A stretch of DNA of 21,280 nucleotides, from NCBI GenBank assembly GCA_025201365.1, contig JAIXMF010000243.1:1-21280 (forward strand). Reading direction: 5' to 3'. A program made the translations under genes and the position numbers. Below are positions 8,290 through 17,641 of the stretch, piece by piece; within the stretch, counting starts at the first letter, position 1, and each line of letters opens with the position of its first letter. This DNA comes from Syncephalis plumigaleata. Lineage: Eukaryota > Zoopagomycota > Zoopagomycetes > Zoopagales > Piptocephalidaceae. Under the pieces are notes generated by a model that searched no databases, was not told the origin of the DNA, and saw only the letters and a list, made by a program, of their open reading frames with translations.

Positions 8290-10171
8290 TATGTAATAAC
8301 AAGGTGAATAGCCCCACATAACTTAATTGCGCGTGCTTGCCATTTCTTACAGCTTGCTCGGTAAGGCAGTAACAATAACGACAACAAACAACGATTTCAT
8401 TGTCAATGTTGGCATGATTGTTATTTGTACAACTTGTCGACTTATTTTGTTGTTTGATCAAATGGACATTGCGCATGTGAGTGTGAATAGCACATAGTCT
8501 TGATACGACCGCATTGTGTACTATGGTTGCACCATTTATACATCATGTGTATCATCAGTACAAGCAACGCTCATTCTCACCACTATACTTGTCTATAGTT
8601 TATAAGAGAGAAAGAGAGAGTTTCACGGTACTTGACTTTTATACTTTATTGCTACTACTTCCTCTTACTTTTTACTTCTTACATCTTCTTACTTTTACCA
8701 CTTTTTTATCATCTATTCGTCATTATCCGTTATTCTCCGGTGGACTTGCTTTTTCCACTTTTACTTCCACTTCTAAACATATCACATTTCTGCCTGAATT
8801 TGACGACTGGTTCGTCATCATCGTGCCCTTTCTTCTCTTCCTCTTCTCCCTCTTCTCCCTCTTCTTAAACCCCTGCCCATCCTATTCGTTATATCCTGCT
8901 TGATTGCAGTTACACCAGTCATCCACAAAGGTTAACCCGCTGCCAATTATTCACCTTGCTCCTCGTATTCGCAATAATAACTACCTATCAGCATTCGTTA
9001 TTGACATTTTGTACGTGTGTTAGCATTGACAACTAGTAAGTGGTTCTGTTTTTTTTACAAGTGCACACTTCCCCTGAACCGTTGAGATCAAACAGCATGC
9101 CTCTTGTTTGTGTCCTTTCCTCGACCATCGAACAGACAATATGTGCGTGTGAGTGTGAGTGTGACGTCGTACATTGTTAATACATGTAGATGTACGTATA
9201 TACGCTCATGAACTATGCATGCAATAACGAGACATCGACATCGACCTATCAGTGTTGTTGAATCGACAATTACCGTATTGATTGGTTCATCGCTTCACTT
9301 GAATGAATGCCGTCATCGTAATACTGGATATGTGGTTGGAAAAAGGGGAGAGTGTGGTTTGTGGGGTGTCATCCTACTAATGCTGCTACTACTACTGTTA
9401 CTGCTATTGCTAGTAGTGCTATTAAAATGGCAATATCTCACCAACATCATCTAGATGTGTTATACCACCACCTTTGTTTCGTCAAAGGCTTCTCATTATT
9501 TTCCTTCTTTTTTATCTTTACTGTACATTCTAATGTGTACTGGTCGTTAGTTATCGTACTACTATTTCTCTCCACTATTATCACTGCCATCATTGTGGAC
9601 TGGCTATTATACCGTGCTGCTGTTGTTTAACCGTAGCCGTATCGCATTTCATGTATTTGAATGTATCTTGCTGCAATAATCCATGTACATCATCCTCTTT
9701 GTTCTTGCTGCTACCGCTACTACCACTTCTACGCCTGATGCCACTGCTTTTGACGTAGCCTCTCTTCATTTCACTTCACTTCTCTAATCTTGTTCTCGAT
9801 AATTTCTAAGCCATCATCAACACCAATCATATTTGGCGACTCATCATCGCTTCCATCATCATTGAATTCTGTAGCTTACTGTACAGCAGCTGTACGCGTG
9901 TGCGCTAGTCCATCGTCTATTGTTTGCCCCTACTTTGCTATACATCATCCATCCATCCATTCAACATTATCACTTCTAGTATCCCCTTTTCTACATTGCT
10001 GCTATTAACATACGCACACACGCACACACGCACATACTATTAGTATTACCATTATTATTGGTAATAGCTTTATTATAATACGCTAATCGTATGCTATCCC
10101 TGTTATTTCATTGATCTATTAATTACTTGGATCATTCACGGATAGATTGTTATTACTATTATTACTAATCT

Positions 10172-10198
10172 ACAAACAAACAAACAAACAAACAAACA
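10172..10198. repeat. (AAAC)n microsatellite
   Basis: About six to seven uninterrupted CAAA units lie in the gene-free region about 750 nt upstream of the kinase start. Confidence 0.9.
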
Positions 10199-10950
10199 TA
10201 TTAATCGATCATATCGACTAATTTCTTTTTCCATTTTATTACGTTCAAACTCATTGCTCATTTCGTTTACGATCCCTGTCATTCACGTGTTCGTCCAATA
10301 CTGCCCTATCTCCTCGTGGTGGTGCATATTCTTTTTTAATCTATATACTACGAGAAAACATCGTTGATATATTTTCCTTTGACTTCTGACCGTTTTGAAA
10401 CTGGTCTAGCTCTATCTATCTTGATTCTTAGTGGTTGGCCGTCTGCCTATTCCATGCACTACTTGCATGCACCAGCATATTACCACCACTCCACGCGTAT
10501 ACAATAGCCATCTACCTCCAATCGAACGCGTCTCCTTTTTTATTTTAATGGTCTTCTTTCATCCTCTTCTTGTACTACGATTTATCGTTTGCTTACCATA
10601 TTTACACGCGCGATAAACAGCGCTATATCACTTTTGTTCACCCTCATTCATTCATTTATTCATTCATTCGTTCAAGCACTAGCACAAACATACACACGCA
10701 CGCACATACAATTGGATAACGCTAGCAGTTATTGCGTTTATTGTGATATATACATTTTGATTTCTTCTTGACCAGTGTTATAACGCAACTAACGCACCAA
10801 TCAACTCATTATTGCTATTGTTTATCCTACATCCACAGTAAATCATTCAGTGTAGTTCGATTGATCTACTATTAGTACTACTAGTACTACGCATTGGCAT
10901 CTTTCTTCTGTTCGTCAACGTACACGATCAACATAAGGAACAAGATTACA

Positions 10951-12333
10951 ATGCCCGCATTGAACACAGTCACCATTACCCAATGGGATGATGAGACCTT
11001 GACCAAGAAGCATCATTCCTGCCGAAAATCGTCGGTATCCAGCGTGTCGTCCTCGTCATCTAGCTCAACCTACGATGATGATGATGATGATGCGCCCGCC
11101 TATAACGAAAGACGCCCACTGGCCGACTATGTCGACTCGTATCATAACTCGGATGTTCGTGAGATGCTAGAGTTGATCCGTGATGATCCAGAAACACTAG
11201 CCGAGGTAAGTGAATATGCAACTCATTCACTCACTCATTCATTCATTCATTCATCTAATATCATCATTTCTAGTTTCGTTCTGCATTGTTCAAGCAAGGA
11301 CGTCGTCTCACTCATCGTTACCTATTGCTCAATAGTGTATTGGGCAGTGGACGTAATGGTGGTGTACGACTCGGCTACGACCTGCATCAAGACGTCTTCA
11401 TCGCTCTCAAGCGTTATCGCAAGGCATTCTCCGTCATTGGCGGATGTCTCCAGTATACAAGACAGCAACAAATCCATAATCAAACCCTCCGTCATGAAAT
11501 GTGGATGGATCGTAAACTTTCACGTTTAGTAAGTCGAGCGGAATGATTACTGCTTAATCGAGCGAACAACGTTTATTGACGTATGACTATTGTGATTATT
11601 ACAGGAGGGCTTTTTTAGTATGCGTGAAGTGTTCGAAACACCACGCTACATATATTACGTGATGGATGTGGCCGATGGCACATTGTACGACTACGTATCT
11701 GCCAACAATCGCAAACCCATCCGTGAACAAGAACTAAGCCGTATGCTACGACCAGTGGCCAAGGGATTAGCACACGCTCATCGACTTGGCTATGCTCATC
11801 GTGACCTTAAGCTTGATAACGTTCTTGTCTTCCGGCGTAGTGATGGTCAAACCGAGCTACGCTTAACAGACTTGGAATTCACCGCCTTTTGCAACCATGA
11901 GACAAGCTACGATATCATGGGTACTCCTGGATATATGGCACCTGAGGTGGAGGCATTCATGCCAACACGTCTCGTCGACTATCGAAAAGCCGATGCCTGG
12001 TCATTTGGCGTCATGATTTATGCATGGTAAGCAATTACGAACTTGTCACTAGTATTCTATTTGTATATTAATGAGATCATTAGCTTGACCGGTCATTTCC
12101 CATTTAATCCTGATTACCCTGTCCATCGACAACGTCTAGTATTTCCATCACATCTAAACATCTCATGTGAAGGTAAGCCGTGATTCCTCCTCCTTCTTTA
12201 CTATGTTATTAATTATTGATTGTCATTTTATTGATTAGCCAAGGATCTACTTCGTCAGCTACTTGACAAGGATGACTCGACACGCTTAAGCATCCTGCAA
12301 GCATTAAGGCATCCATTCTTCAAACGTCATTAA
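10951..12333 (+). CDS. Serine/threonine protein kinase with a DLE motif in place of DFG
   Basis: Model: join(10951..11205, 11274..11528, 11605..12026, 12084..12172, 12239..12333), 371 aa. After a low-complexity start (Ser run, then six Asp, residues 28-47), a full kinase domain spans about 101-370. It has a glycine loop GSGRNGGV (109-116), ALKRY with the ATP lysine 131, a probable alpha-C Glu160 in RHEMWMDRK, HRDLKLDN (235-242), LTDLEF with Asp259, GTPGYMAPE (276-284), DAWSFGVMIYA, and a terminal RLSILQALRHPFF typical of CAMK-like subdomain XI. The catalytic Asp of HRD and the metal-binding Asp are both present, so activity is likely, but Phe-Gly of DFG is replaced by Leu-Glu. Introns are 57-76 nt, with standard sites in phases 0, 0, 2 and 1. 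Substrate and pathway are not recognisable. The start is the first ATG in frame before the Ser/Asp tract. No AATAAA is evident close to the stop. Confidence 0.85.
11219..11252. repeat. (ATTC)n repeat inside kinase intron 1
   Basis: Tandem CATTC/ACTC units fill the middle of the 68-nt intron 11206-11273, before the branch region (TCTAAT). The same ATTC unit recurs upstream near 10646-10674. Confidence 0.8.
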
Positions 12334-12884
12334 GCGTCCATTCTACTTTGACCACTATCATTCATCATGTCATCCTTTGATTTGGTTTATGTTGCTTTAC
12401 CTTTTTTTTGTTTCTATTTTGTATGTTCATTCCTTCTTTTCTTTTTCTTCTTTTTTTACTACCAACTAGTCTTATATGGTGATGATATCTAATGCTACAA
12501 GACATCATCATCATGTAAGCAATTTGTGAATACTTTTTTTGTTTTCTTTATATTTTGGTTTAGATGTGTTGCAACTAATATGTATCATACTCTAACACCT
12601 AGCGATTGATTCGCATTATTATTCTTATCCTCATTCCTATTATTATTCCTACTACTATATATTTTGTTAACTTCCTCATTCTCATTTCTTATCATCAAAT
12701 GGTGTAATTCTTGCTTATTTATGACAGTCAGGATTTGCCCTACATATTTATTTCACTAGAGATGCTTTATATAAACTACATATTACAAATATTCATGTCT
12801 TGTCATGTTCGTGTGTTCATTATAGTACACTACCATTGTAAATGCAATGATTGATAATGGTGACGGTGATAAGCTTTATTCTAA
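12334..12884. other. Convergent intergenic region between the kinase and CoA-binding genes
   Basis: This 551-nt gap is T-rich on the plus strand (12395-12460 and 12530-12560), consistent with 3' flanks of two genes ending toward each other. The minus-strand gene has its AATAAA at 12880-12875. I see no coding frame, RNA gene or repeat beyond short ATC/ATT runs. Confidence 0.5.
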
Positions 12885-13347
12885 CTACAAACGCGCCATA
12901 TCACCTTGTACCAAAATACACGATCCTCCATAGATCATTTTGAGACCTTCCTTTTCAGCATATTGAATACATTCTTCATTCTCCGCACCTGGCTGTAGCC
13001 AAATATAGGGAATATCAAGGGATTTTGCTTGCTTCAACACGGCAAGTGTTACGTGAGGTGGTGTAATGACCGAAATGGCCGTTTCTTTCGGTTGTGGAAG
13101 TGCCGTCAAGTCAGGCAAGCATGGTATACCTTCAATTTCTTGCTCATTCTACAAGGAACGAACTGTTTATAAGCATATACCATTGTTTAATACAGTACCG
13201 GTTACTTACGGGGTTAAGAGGTACTACTGGCAGTTGACGTTCTTGATACCAGCGTAACACTTTGTTACCAAACTTCTCTCGCGAACGACTTGCTCCCACT
13301 ACTGCGAAATAGTTGTGTCGCATGAATTCTGCTAGCTTATTAGTCAT
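12885..13347 (-). CDS. CoA-binding-domain protein (YccU-like, Rossmann fold)
   Basis: Model: complement(join(12885..13148, 13210..13347)), 133 aa. The whole protein is a single CoA_binding_2 domain (PF13380): FAVVGASRSREKFGNKVLRW is the glycine-containing nucleotide loop, followed by LPVVPLNP, then EIEGIPCLPDLTALP, then AISVITPPHVTLAVL, IPYIWLQPGAENEE, and a C-terminal GSCILVQ. Length and order fit bacterial YccU and its fungal homologues, which are related to the CoA-binding domain of succinyl-CoA ligase alpha but have no catalytic His. The biological role is unknown. The 61-nt intron (13149-13209) has a GTAAGT donor and a TTGTAG acceptor. The start at 13347 gives a compact domain. An in-frame ATG at 13497 would add 50 residues that include acidic and GA-repeat-encoded sequence; I treat that as 5' leader. 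AATAAA starts 4 nt past the stop. Confidence 0.85.
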
Positions 13348-13401
13348 ATTTGACAATAGATAACAAAAATAAACAAGAACGAGACTAGTATAGAAACAGA
13401 A

Positions 13402-13424
13402 GCGAGAGAGAGAGAGAGAGAGAA
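13402..13424. repeat. (GA)n tract in the leader of the CoA-binding gene
   Basis: About eleven GA dinucleotides on the plus strand, that is a CT tract on the coding strand 55-80 nt before the start at 13347. The tract looks like the pyrimidine-rich leaders of other genes here. Confidence 0.8.
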
Positions 13425-13632
13425 AAGAGAAACAAGTGAGGGATGCTACATCATCGTCATTGTCATCGTTGTCTAGTTTGGAAATACGCACACCCATATT
13501 CGTGAATTATTACAAGGATTGGGTCTTTCAATTTATTATAAAAATGATGTATATATAATAGCATCCTAACAAGAATAGAGATAGCTTTTACTACAGTGAT
13601 CGCTATTATTCATCCAGTCATCCAGTCATTTA

Positions 13633-14674
13633 CTAGTGGCCGGTGGAATGAGATGATACTAGACTGCATTCCGATAGAGTATTAACGGTTTCTACGGGTG
13701 CACCACGTCCCGGCCATAAGTGTGGTACCTCAGCAGAAGCAGCAGAAGCAACAGCAGAAGATTGCTCGCCACCATTAGATGATACAGTGACAGGTCGTGG
13801 TGCTCTAACCCATACGACTCGACCTACAAATGTACGTACCAGTTGAACTGTATCCAAATCGGCATCCACATGAATGGCCGGTGTCAAATGCCGTACAATA
13901 TGAGCCACGCCCTCTGTTGTCTCGCAAAACATCACCTTATGCTCATCGAGACACACGTCGCTCTGTTGCGAATTAGCTGATGATGCTGATGCTGATGCTG
14001 ATGCTGATGGTGCCATGAGTCCCGCTTGACGTAGCATACGTAATACCTCCTCTTTCTCTTCAATAGTAGTTACAGGCATTATCAGATACAGGTCGTAATT
14101 AATAGCAAAATACTTTAGTAGATTGACGGCATGTTGAACAAATCCAAGTGTAGGTGTACTAGGATCTGGTGATGGATTCCATAGAATAACCTAAACAAAC
14201 GTATAATAGAGAATAAGAATAATCGATTAGTTTACATGTATGTACACACGTACTAATCTCATCCACTATAAATGATAATATTGCATGTAGCTATATCACG
14301 TACATTTCTTAGGGAAATTGTCATGGCACGTCGAATTGTTTTGCCTGCTTTACCGGATCTTCTTGCATCCTACATATCGATGAATATATCTACTTGTTAG
14401 TAAAACAGAATAAAGAAAGAAGCCATTTAGTAGTAGTAGTAGTAATAATACGTGCCTGGTTCGTTCTAGCTAGTAAGTTATTATTGCCATGACGTCCTCC
14501 GCCCAACCGCGTACGATCACCGTCATTACCCTCATCGCCACCGCCGCCATATCCTCCTAATCGTCGATAGAGATACACGCCAAGGGCTACCACGGCCGTT
14601 GCTACTATAATAGTGGTAGTGATAGCATTACTACTACTTGATAATGTTTGTGCTTGTTTCCGTCGGTGGGACAT
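13633..14674 (-). CDS. PEX22: Peroxin-22-like membrane anchor (Pex22)
   Basis: Model: complement(join(13633..14190, 14304..14369, 14456..14674)), 280 aa. Pex22 anchors the ubiquitin-conjugating enzyme Pex4 at the peroxisome for Pex5 recycling. A short basic N-terminus precedes one membrane segment (TIIVATAVVALGVYLY, about 21-36) and a Gly/Asn-rich linker. The soluble domain then has RRAMTISLRN, VILWNPSPD, FVQHAVNLLKYFAINYDLYL, MPVTTIEEKEEVLRML, the signature KVMFCETTEGVAHIVRHL, IHVDAD and VGRVVWVRAP. A Ser/Ala low-complexity insert (GATGCT repeats) precedes the CETTEG block. Intron 2 (14191-14303) is normal. Intron 1 (14370-14455) fits the frame only if it starts with GC (GCACGT), i.e. a GC-AG intron; the nearby GT donor leads to stops. 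Orthology rests on motif resemblance, as Pex22 sequences diverge quickly. Confidence 0.7.
14370..14455 (-). other. Putative GC-AG intron in PEX22
   Basis: On the minus strand the donor is CAG|GCACGT, the branch region TACTAAC and the acceptor TATGTAG. It is the only junction I found that joins the membrane-anchor exon to the RRAMTISLRN exon in phase 0. The GT three bases downstream would join out of frame and hit a stop. Confidence 0.5.
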
Positions 14675-15086
14675 GTTTCAACTGCAATATATATATATAT
14701 AGATAGGTAGAAGATGGATAGACGAGACGAGACGAGATTCACTGATATACACGTCAATATAAAACTAAAATAAAAGTGGAATTACTATTGGAGAAATAAA
14801 CCGCACACGCACAGATACAAATATAGAGATAAACCAATAGACAAACAGGTGTAGTTGTTACTATCTATGAGCTTACTCAGTAGAATAACTACCCTGACCG
14901 TATTGATATACTCTAGTAGCGAATAGGTTAACAACGACGAATGACAACCCACCTTAACGTGAACCGACAAACGAAAACTATCGAGTGGGAAAAGAGAGAG
15001 AGAGAGACAATCGTCATAATCATCAAGCGACGAATGAAAAGTTTAAACTGACTTGACAATGGCAGCAACACTTCAGTTTCATTTTA
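14675..15086. other. Intergenic region upstream of PEX22 and downstream of the DUF202 gene
   Basis: This 412-nt gap holds the PEX22 promoter. It contains an (AT)n run next to the start (14686-14701), three GACGA units (about 14725-14740), and a GA-rich tract (14990-15008) that reads CT-rich on the minus strand. No gene-like frame or RNA gene is seen. Confidence 0.45.
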
Positions 15087-15942
15087 TTAATCAAGAGTAC
15101 GACGTTCGATTAACACGATAGTCATTAGTGCTATCAGTAACAATAGAATAAATAGACAGGAGATAATGACGAGTAAACGACTGGTAGGAAACATGCCATG
15201 CGTCATGGCAGTTTGTGCTCTAAAATATCTCCATGCTGCCATTAATACGAATAGTATACCTAATCCAATAAATAGACTACCAAGAATTTTACCCGTAGTA
15301 GGTAGACGAAATCCATCGAGAGGTGTGCCACCATTAGGACTCTCATTATTGACGTAGGGAAGACGGAATAGTTGCGATATTGCAACACCCACAGTAATTA
15401 ACGATAAAGAAGTGCGAATCCAGGCTAGGAATGTACGTTCATTTGCTATCATATGAACATATAAACATATACATATATTACATGAAGTAAAAAAGATGGA
15501 TTAGTATCCTTTCTTATACATTATAAAATGCGTAATCGTTACTGTCATTATTGCCATTATTGTAGTAGCCAATAGTCATAATCATTCTTTAGTCGTGTGA
15601 TGTAGTATACTACTAAAATAAAGCCACATCCATTCGTGTATATGGCACAATGTGCGTAGTACACTAATGAAGTGAGGTTACCTCGCCTCATCCTCATCCT
15701 CATCTCATCATCATCATTCCTTGCTCATTGTACTTACCCAAATGATCACGGGCAACGCTGCCTTTATTTTCAAGGGTAAGCGATGGATCCAATGTCTGCC
15801 ACCAATGTTTATCGGATACGTGTTCAGTCACAGAAGCTGGATGTATATGCGTGGCTGATGTTGATATATTAGAAGGGACATTCGCTGAACTATCGGTGTC
15901 TAGTGGAGATTCAGCCAGTGCACGTTGTCGCAGTGAAGTCAT
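15087..15942 (-). CDS. DUF202 (YidH-like) small membrane protein
   Basis: Model: complement(join(15087..15445, 15738..15942)), 187 aa. The core starts at about residue 64 with VARDHLANERTFLAWIRTSL, the diagnostic NERTFLAW(I/L)R motif of DUF202 (PF02656). Three membrane helices follow: SLSLITVGVAISQLF, KILGSLFIGLGILFVLMAAW, and LLVIISCLFILLLLIALMTI. DUF202 also forms the membrane part of Vtc polyphosphate proteins, but this protein has no SPX or VTC domain, so it is the stand-alone type of unknown function found widely in fungi and bacteria. The first ~60 residues are Ser/Thr-rich and probably cytosolic. The exons join through GCA so that HL-ANERTF is continuous. The 292-nt intron is by far the longest in the window. 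The final stop overlaps AATAAA (15088-15083). Confidence 0.85.
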
Positions 15943-16115
15943 AGTAGAATGTAAGTAAGAACGAGAAAGAAGAGAATGAAGTATGAGTTAGACATAAAAA
16001 CAAAAATCATGCCATTATTTCTCCACTTTCTGCACCTTCTTTCTTTCTTTTCGTTATACGTCACAATTCTTACACTTTTGTTTCATTACAAAATTCATAG
16101 GTTAATATCGCCCTA
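15943..16115. promoter_or_regulatory. Bidirectional promoter between the DUF202 and ankyrin genes
   Basis: Only 173 nt separate two outward starts. On the left is a purine-rich run (15955-15980), CT-rich on the DUF202 strand. On the right is a CT-rich run (16020-16055) on the ankyrin strand. The two tracts mirror each other. Confidence 0.55.
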
Positions 16116-17338
16116 ATGACTAGTAACGATATCGATACAAATAGTGAACAGCAACTATGGAAGCAAGTTCTTCGTTTAGTGCATCATTGTCAAGTAGACG
16201 AGCTTGAACAGCTGGATAGTTGCCTAGAACAAGCTAGTTGGCTATTAACGCATGTTGACACGCAAGGCGATACTCTATTACATCATGCTACGCGTGCCAA
16301 CCATCTACACGTCATCGATTGGTGTCTACAACATGGTGCTCCCGTTAATATAGCCAATAGACGAGGTAAGCATGTCATTTACTATGGTCAACTCCTTGTT
16401 AATATCCGTTCATCCAAGGACGACAACCCTTACACGAAGCAGTAGGTCATCTGGATAGTATGCGTCATTTACTAGATAACAACGCCAGTGTCGATGGAAT
16501 GAAACGTGGTGACTGGACACCACTTCACTTGACTGGTAATTGTTTACAAAAAAAAGATAAACAAGTAATCTGTATTTACTCGTATTGACTTACTTAGCAT
16601 TAAAGGGTGATCTACCCGGTTTAAAACTACTGCTTGAGCATGGTGCCGATCCACACTTGACCATTAGAGATGGTCGTACGGTACTGCATTTGGCGGCAAC
16701 CACCGATGAATCGATGAGTCTTCATCTTGTACGCGTTGTACCATCGCTCATCACTTGTGCCTCCTCCAATGGTCGATTACCGGTGCATATGGCGGCACAG
16801 GCAGGCTACCAACAAGCGTTAGATGCAATGCTGGCAGTGGCACCCGATACACTCGAGTATCGAGATCATGCTGGCACCACACCATGGCTAGCAGCTGTCA
16901 TCGGTGGACATACGGAACTGGTAACCCACTTGACTGCCACGACTAATCGTTCAATTCAACATACGACCGATAGCAATGGTAGGAATGCCTTGCATCTGGC
17001 AGCCATGATAGGACATGTACCAATGGTGAAACTGGCCGTAGAACAATGGCACTTATCACCGTTACAGCAGGATACCTGGGATTATTGGACACCTTTACAT
17101 TACGCGGTCAAGGAGAATAATATGGAAATTGTAAAGTATTTGTGGCACACGCTAAAGGAAGAATCGCCGTCTACTGTGTTAACGCTTAAGGATAAACAAG
17201 GACGAACCATCATTGATTTGGGTAGGTTTATACGATTACTATTATTACTTTATAAGCAATACATGTTTATTAATTATATCGGGAATAGCACGTCAATGGA
17301 AACATGATGACATTGTAGCATGGCTTACCTCGTTATAA
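16116..17338 (+). CDS. Ankyrin-repeat protein
   Basis: Model: join(16116..16365, 16419..16535, 16598..17221, 17289..17338), 346 aa. From about residue 48 nearly the whole protein is ankyrin repeats, about eight or nine. Recognisable units include GDTLLHHATRANHLHVIDWC, RGRQPLHEAVGHLDSMRHLL, DWTPLHLTALKGDLPGLKLL, DGRTVLHLAA, NGRLPVHMAAQAGYQQALDA, GTTPWLAAVIGGHTELVTHL, NGRNALHLAAMIGHVPMVKL and YWTPLHYAVKENNMEIVKYL. The last capping repeat ends IIDLARQWKHDDIVAWL. No enzymatic or membrane domain is present, so it is likely a protein-interaction scaffold; partners are unknown. Introns are 53-67 nt, all in phase 1. The first (16366-16418) uses an unusual AAG acceptor, but its frame restores RRGRQPLHEA exactly. 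AATAAA lies 5 nt past the stop (17344-17349). Confidence 0.85.
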
Positions 17339-17641
17339 ATTGTAATAAATAGTGAGTAATCATCATTGTAGATAGAAGCGTGGTAAGTCTATTACTATTT
17401 GTAATGAATAAATGACTAAACAATTGTTACATTATTAGAATACACATCTATACTGTAAATAATTATTCAGATACTCAATCAATATGTATGCATGCTTGTA
17501 GTGTAATGACATAACAATCAATAAATGAGTAATACTAATAATAATGATATACGGAAAGAATACATTTATTATATTAAATGAAAGAAACTTATTTACTGAT
17601 ATATCTTTCAATGGAGTCATTATATACTGCAACTGCTACTA
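17339..17641. other. Convergent intergenic region between the ankyrin and RanGTP-binding genes
   Basis: 303 nt of AT-rich 3' flanks. It contains ankyrin AATAAA signals (17344-17349, another near 17406-17411) and a minus-strand AATAAA at 17570-17565 for the RanGTP-binding gene, 72 nt past its stop. Nothing coding is seen. Confidence 0.5.

Larger units (their letters stand above)
7431..10950. other. Long gene-free, pyrimidine-rich region upstream of the protein kinase gene
   Basis: About 3.5 kb without a credible gene. Open frames here (for example 8514-8903, 9215-9454 and 9790-10008) translate to Leu/Ser/Phe/Tyr-rich strings explained by CT-rich DNA, with no domain or supporting splice pattern. 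No tRNA-like A/B boxes were seen. It contains short palindromes (8222-8248, 8273-8289, 10044-10066), repeated GTGAGTGTGA motifs, an (AAAC)n tract (10172-10198), AC/CACACG runs (10013-10034) and ATTC-type repeats (about 10646-10674). Neighbouring gaps are 0.1-0.9 kb, so this one is exceptional. It may be an extended promoter, a long 5' leader with introns, a non-coding transcript or degraded transposon DNA; sequence alone does not decide. Confidence 0.5.

Noticed and set aside
8141-8476. Minus-strand 111-codon open frame
   Set aside because: Cys/Ser/Thr-rich string without motifs, over palindromic non-coding DNA; no plausible splice partners.
8514-10771. Series of 60-129-codon plus-strand open frames (8514, 8632, 9215, 9352, 9790, 10431, 10589)
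   Set aside because: They overlap in different frames and encode Leu/Ser/Phe/Tyr-rich runs expected from CT-rich DNA. No domains and no splice-consistent joins.
7431-10950. tRNA, rRNA or CRISPR-like features
   Set aside because: I looked for A/B-box motifs, cloverleaf ends and regularly spaced direct repeats and saw none; the short repeats are microsatellites or scattered motifs.
14390-14455. Read-through of PEX22 exon 1 into the Thr-rich tail ending FCFTNK
   Set aside because: It is intron sequence (CTA repeats, TACTAAC branch site). The conserved Pex22 domain continues only after 14369.
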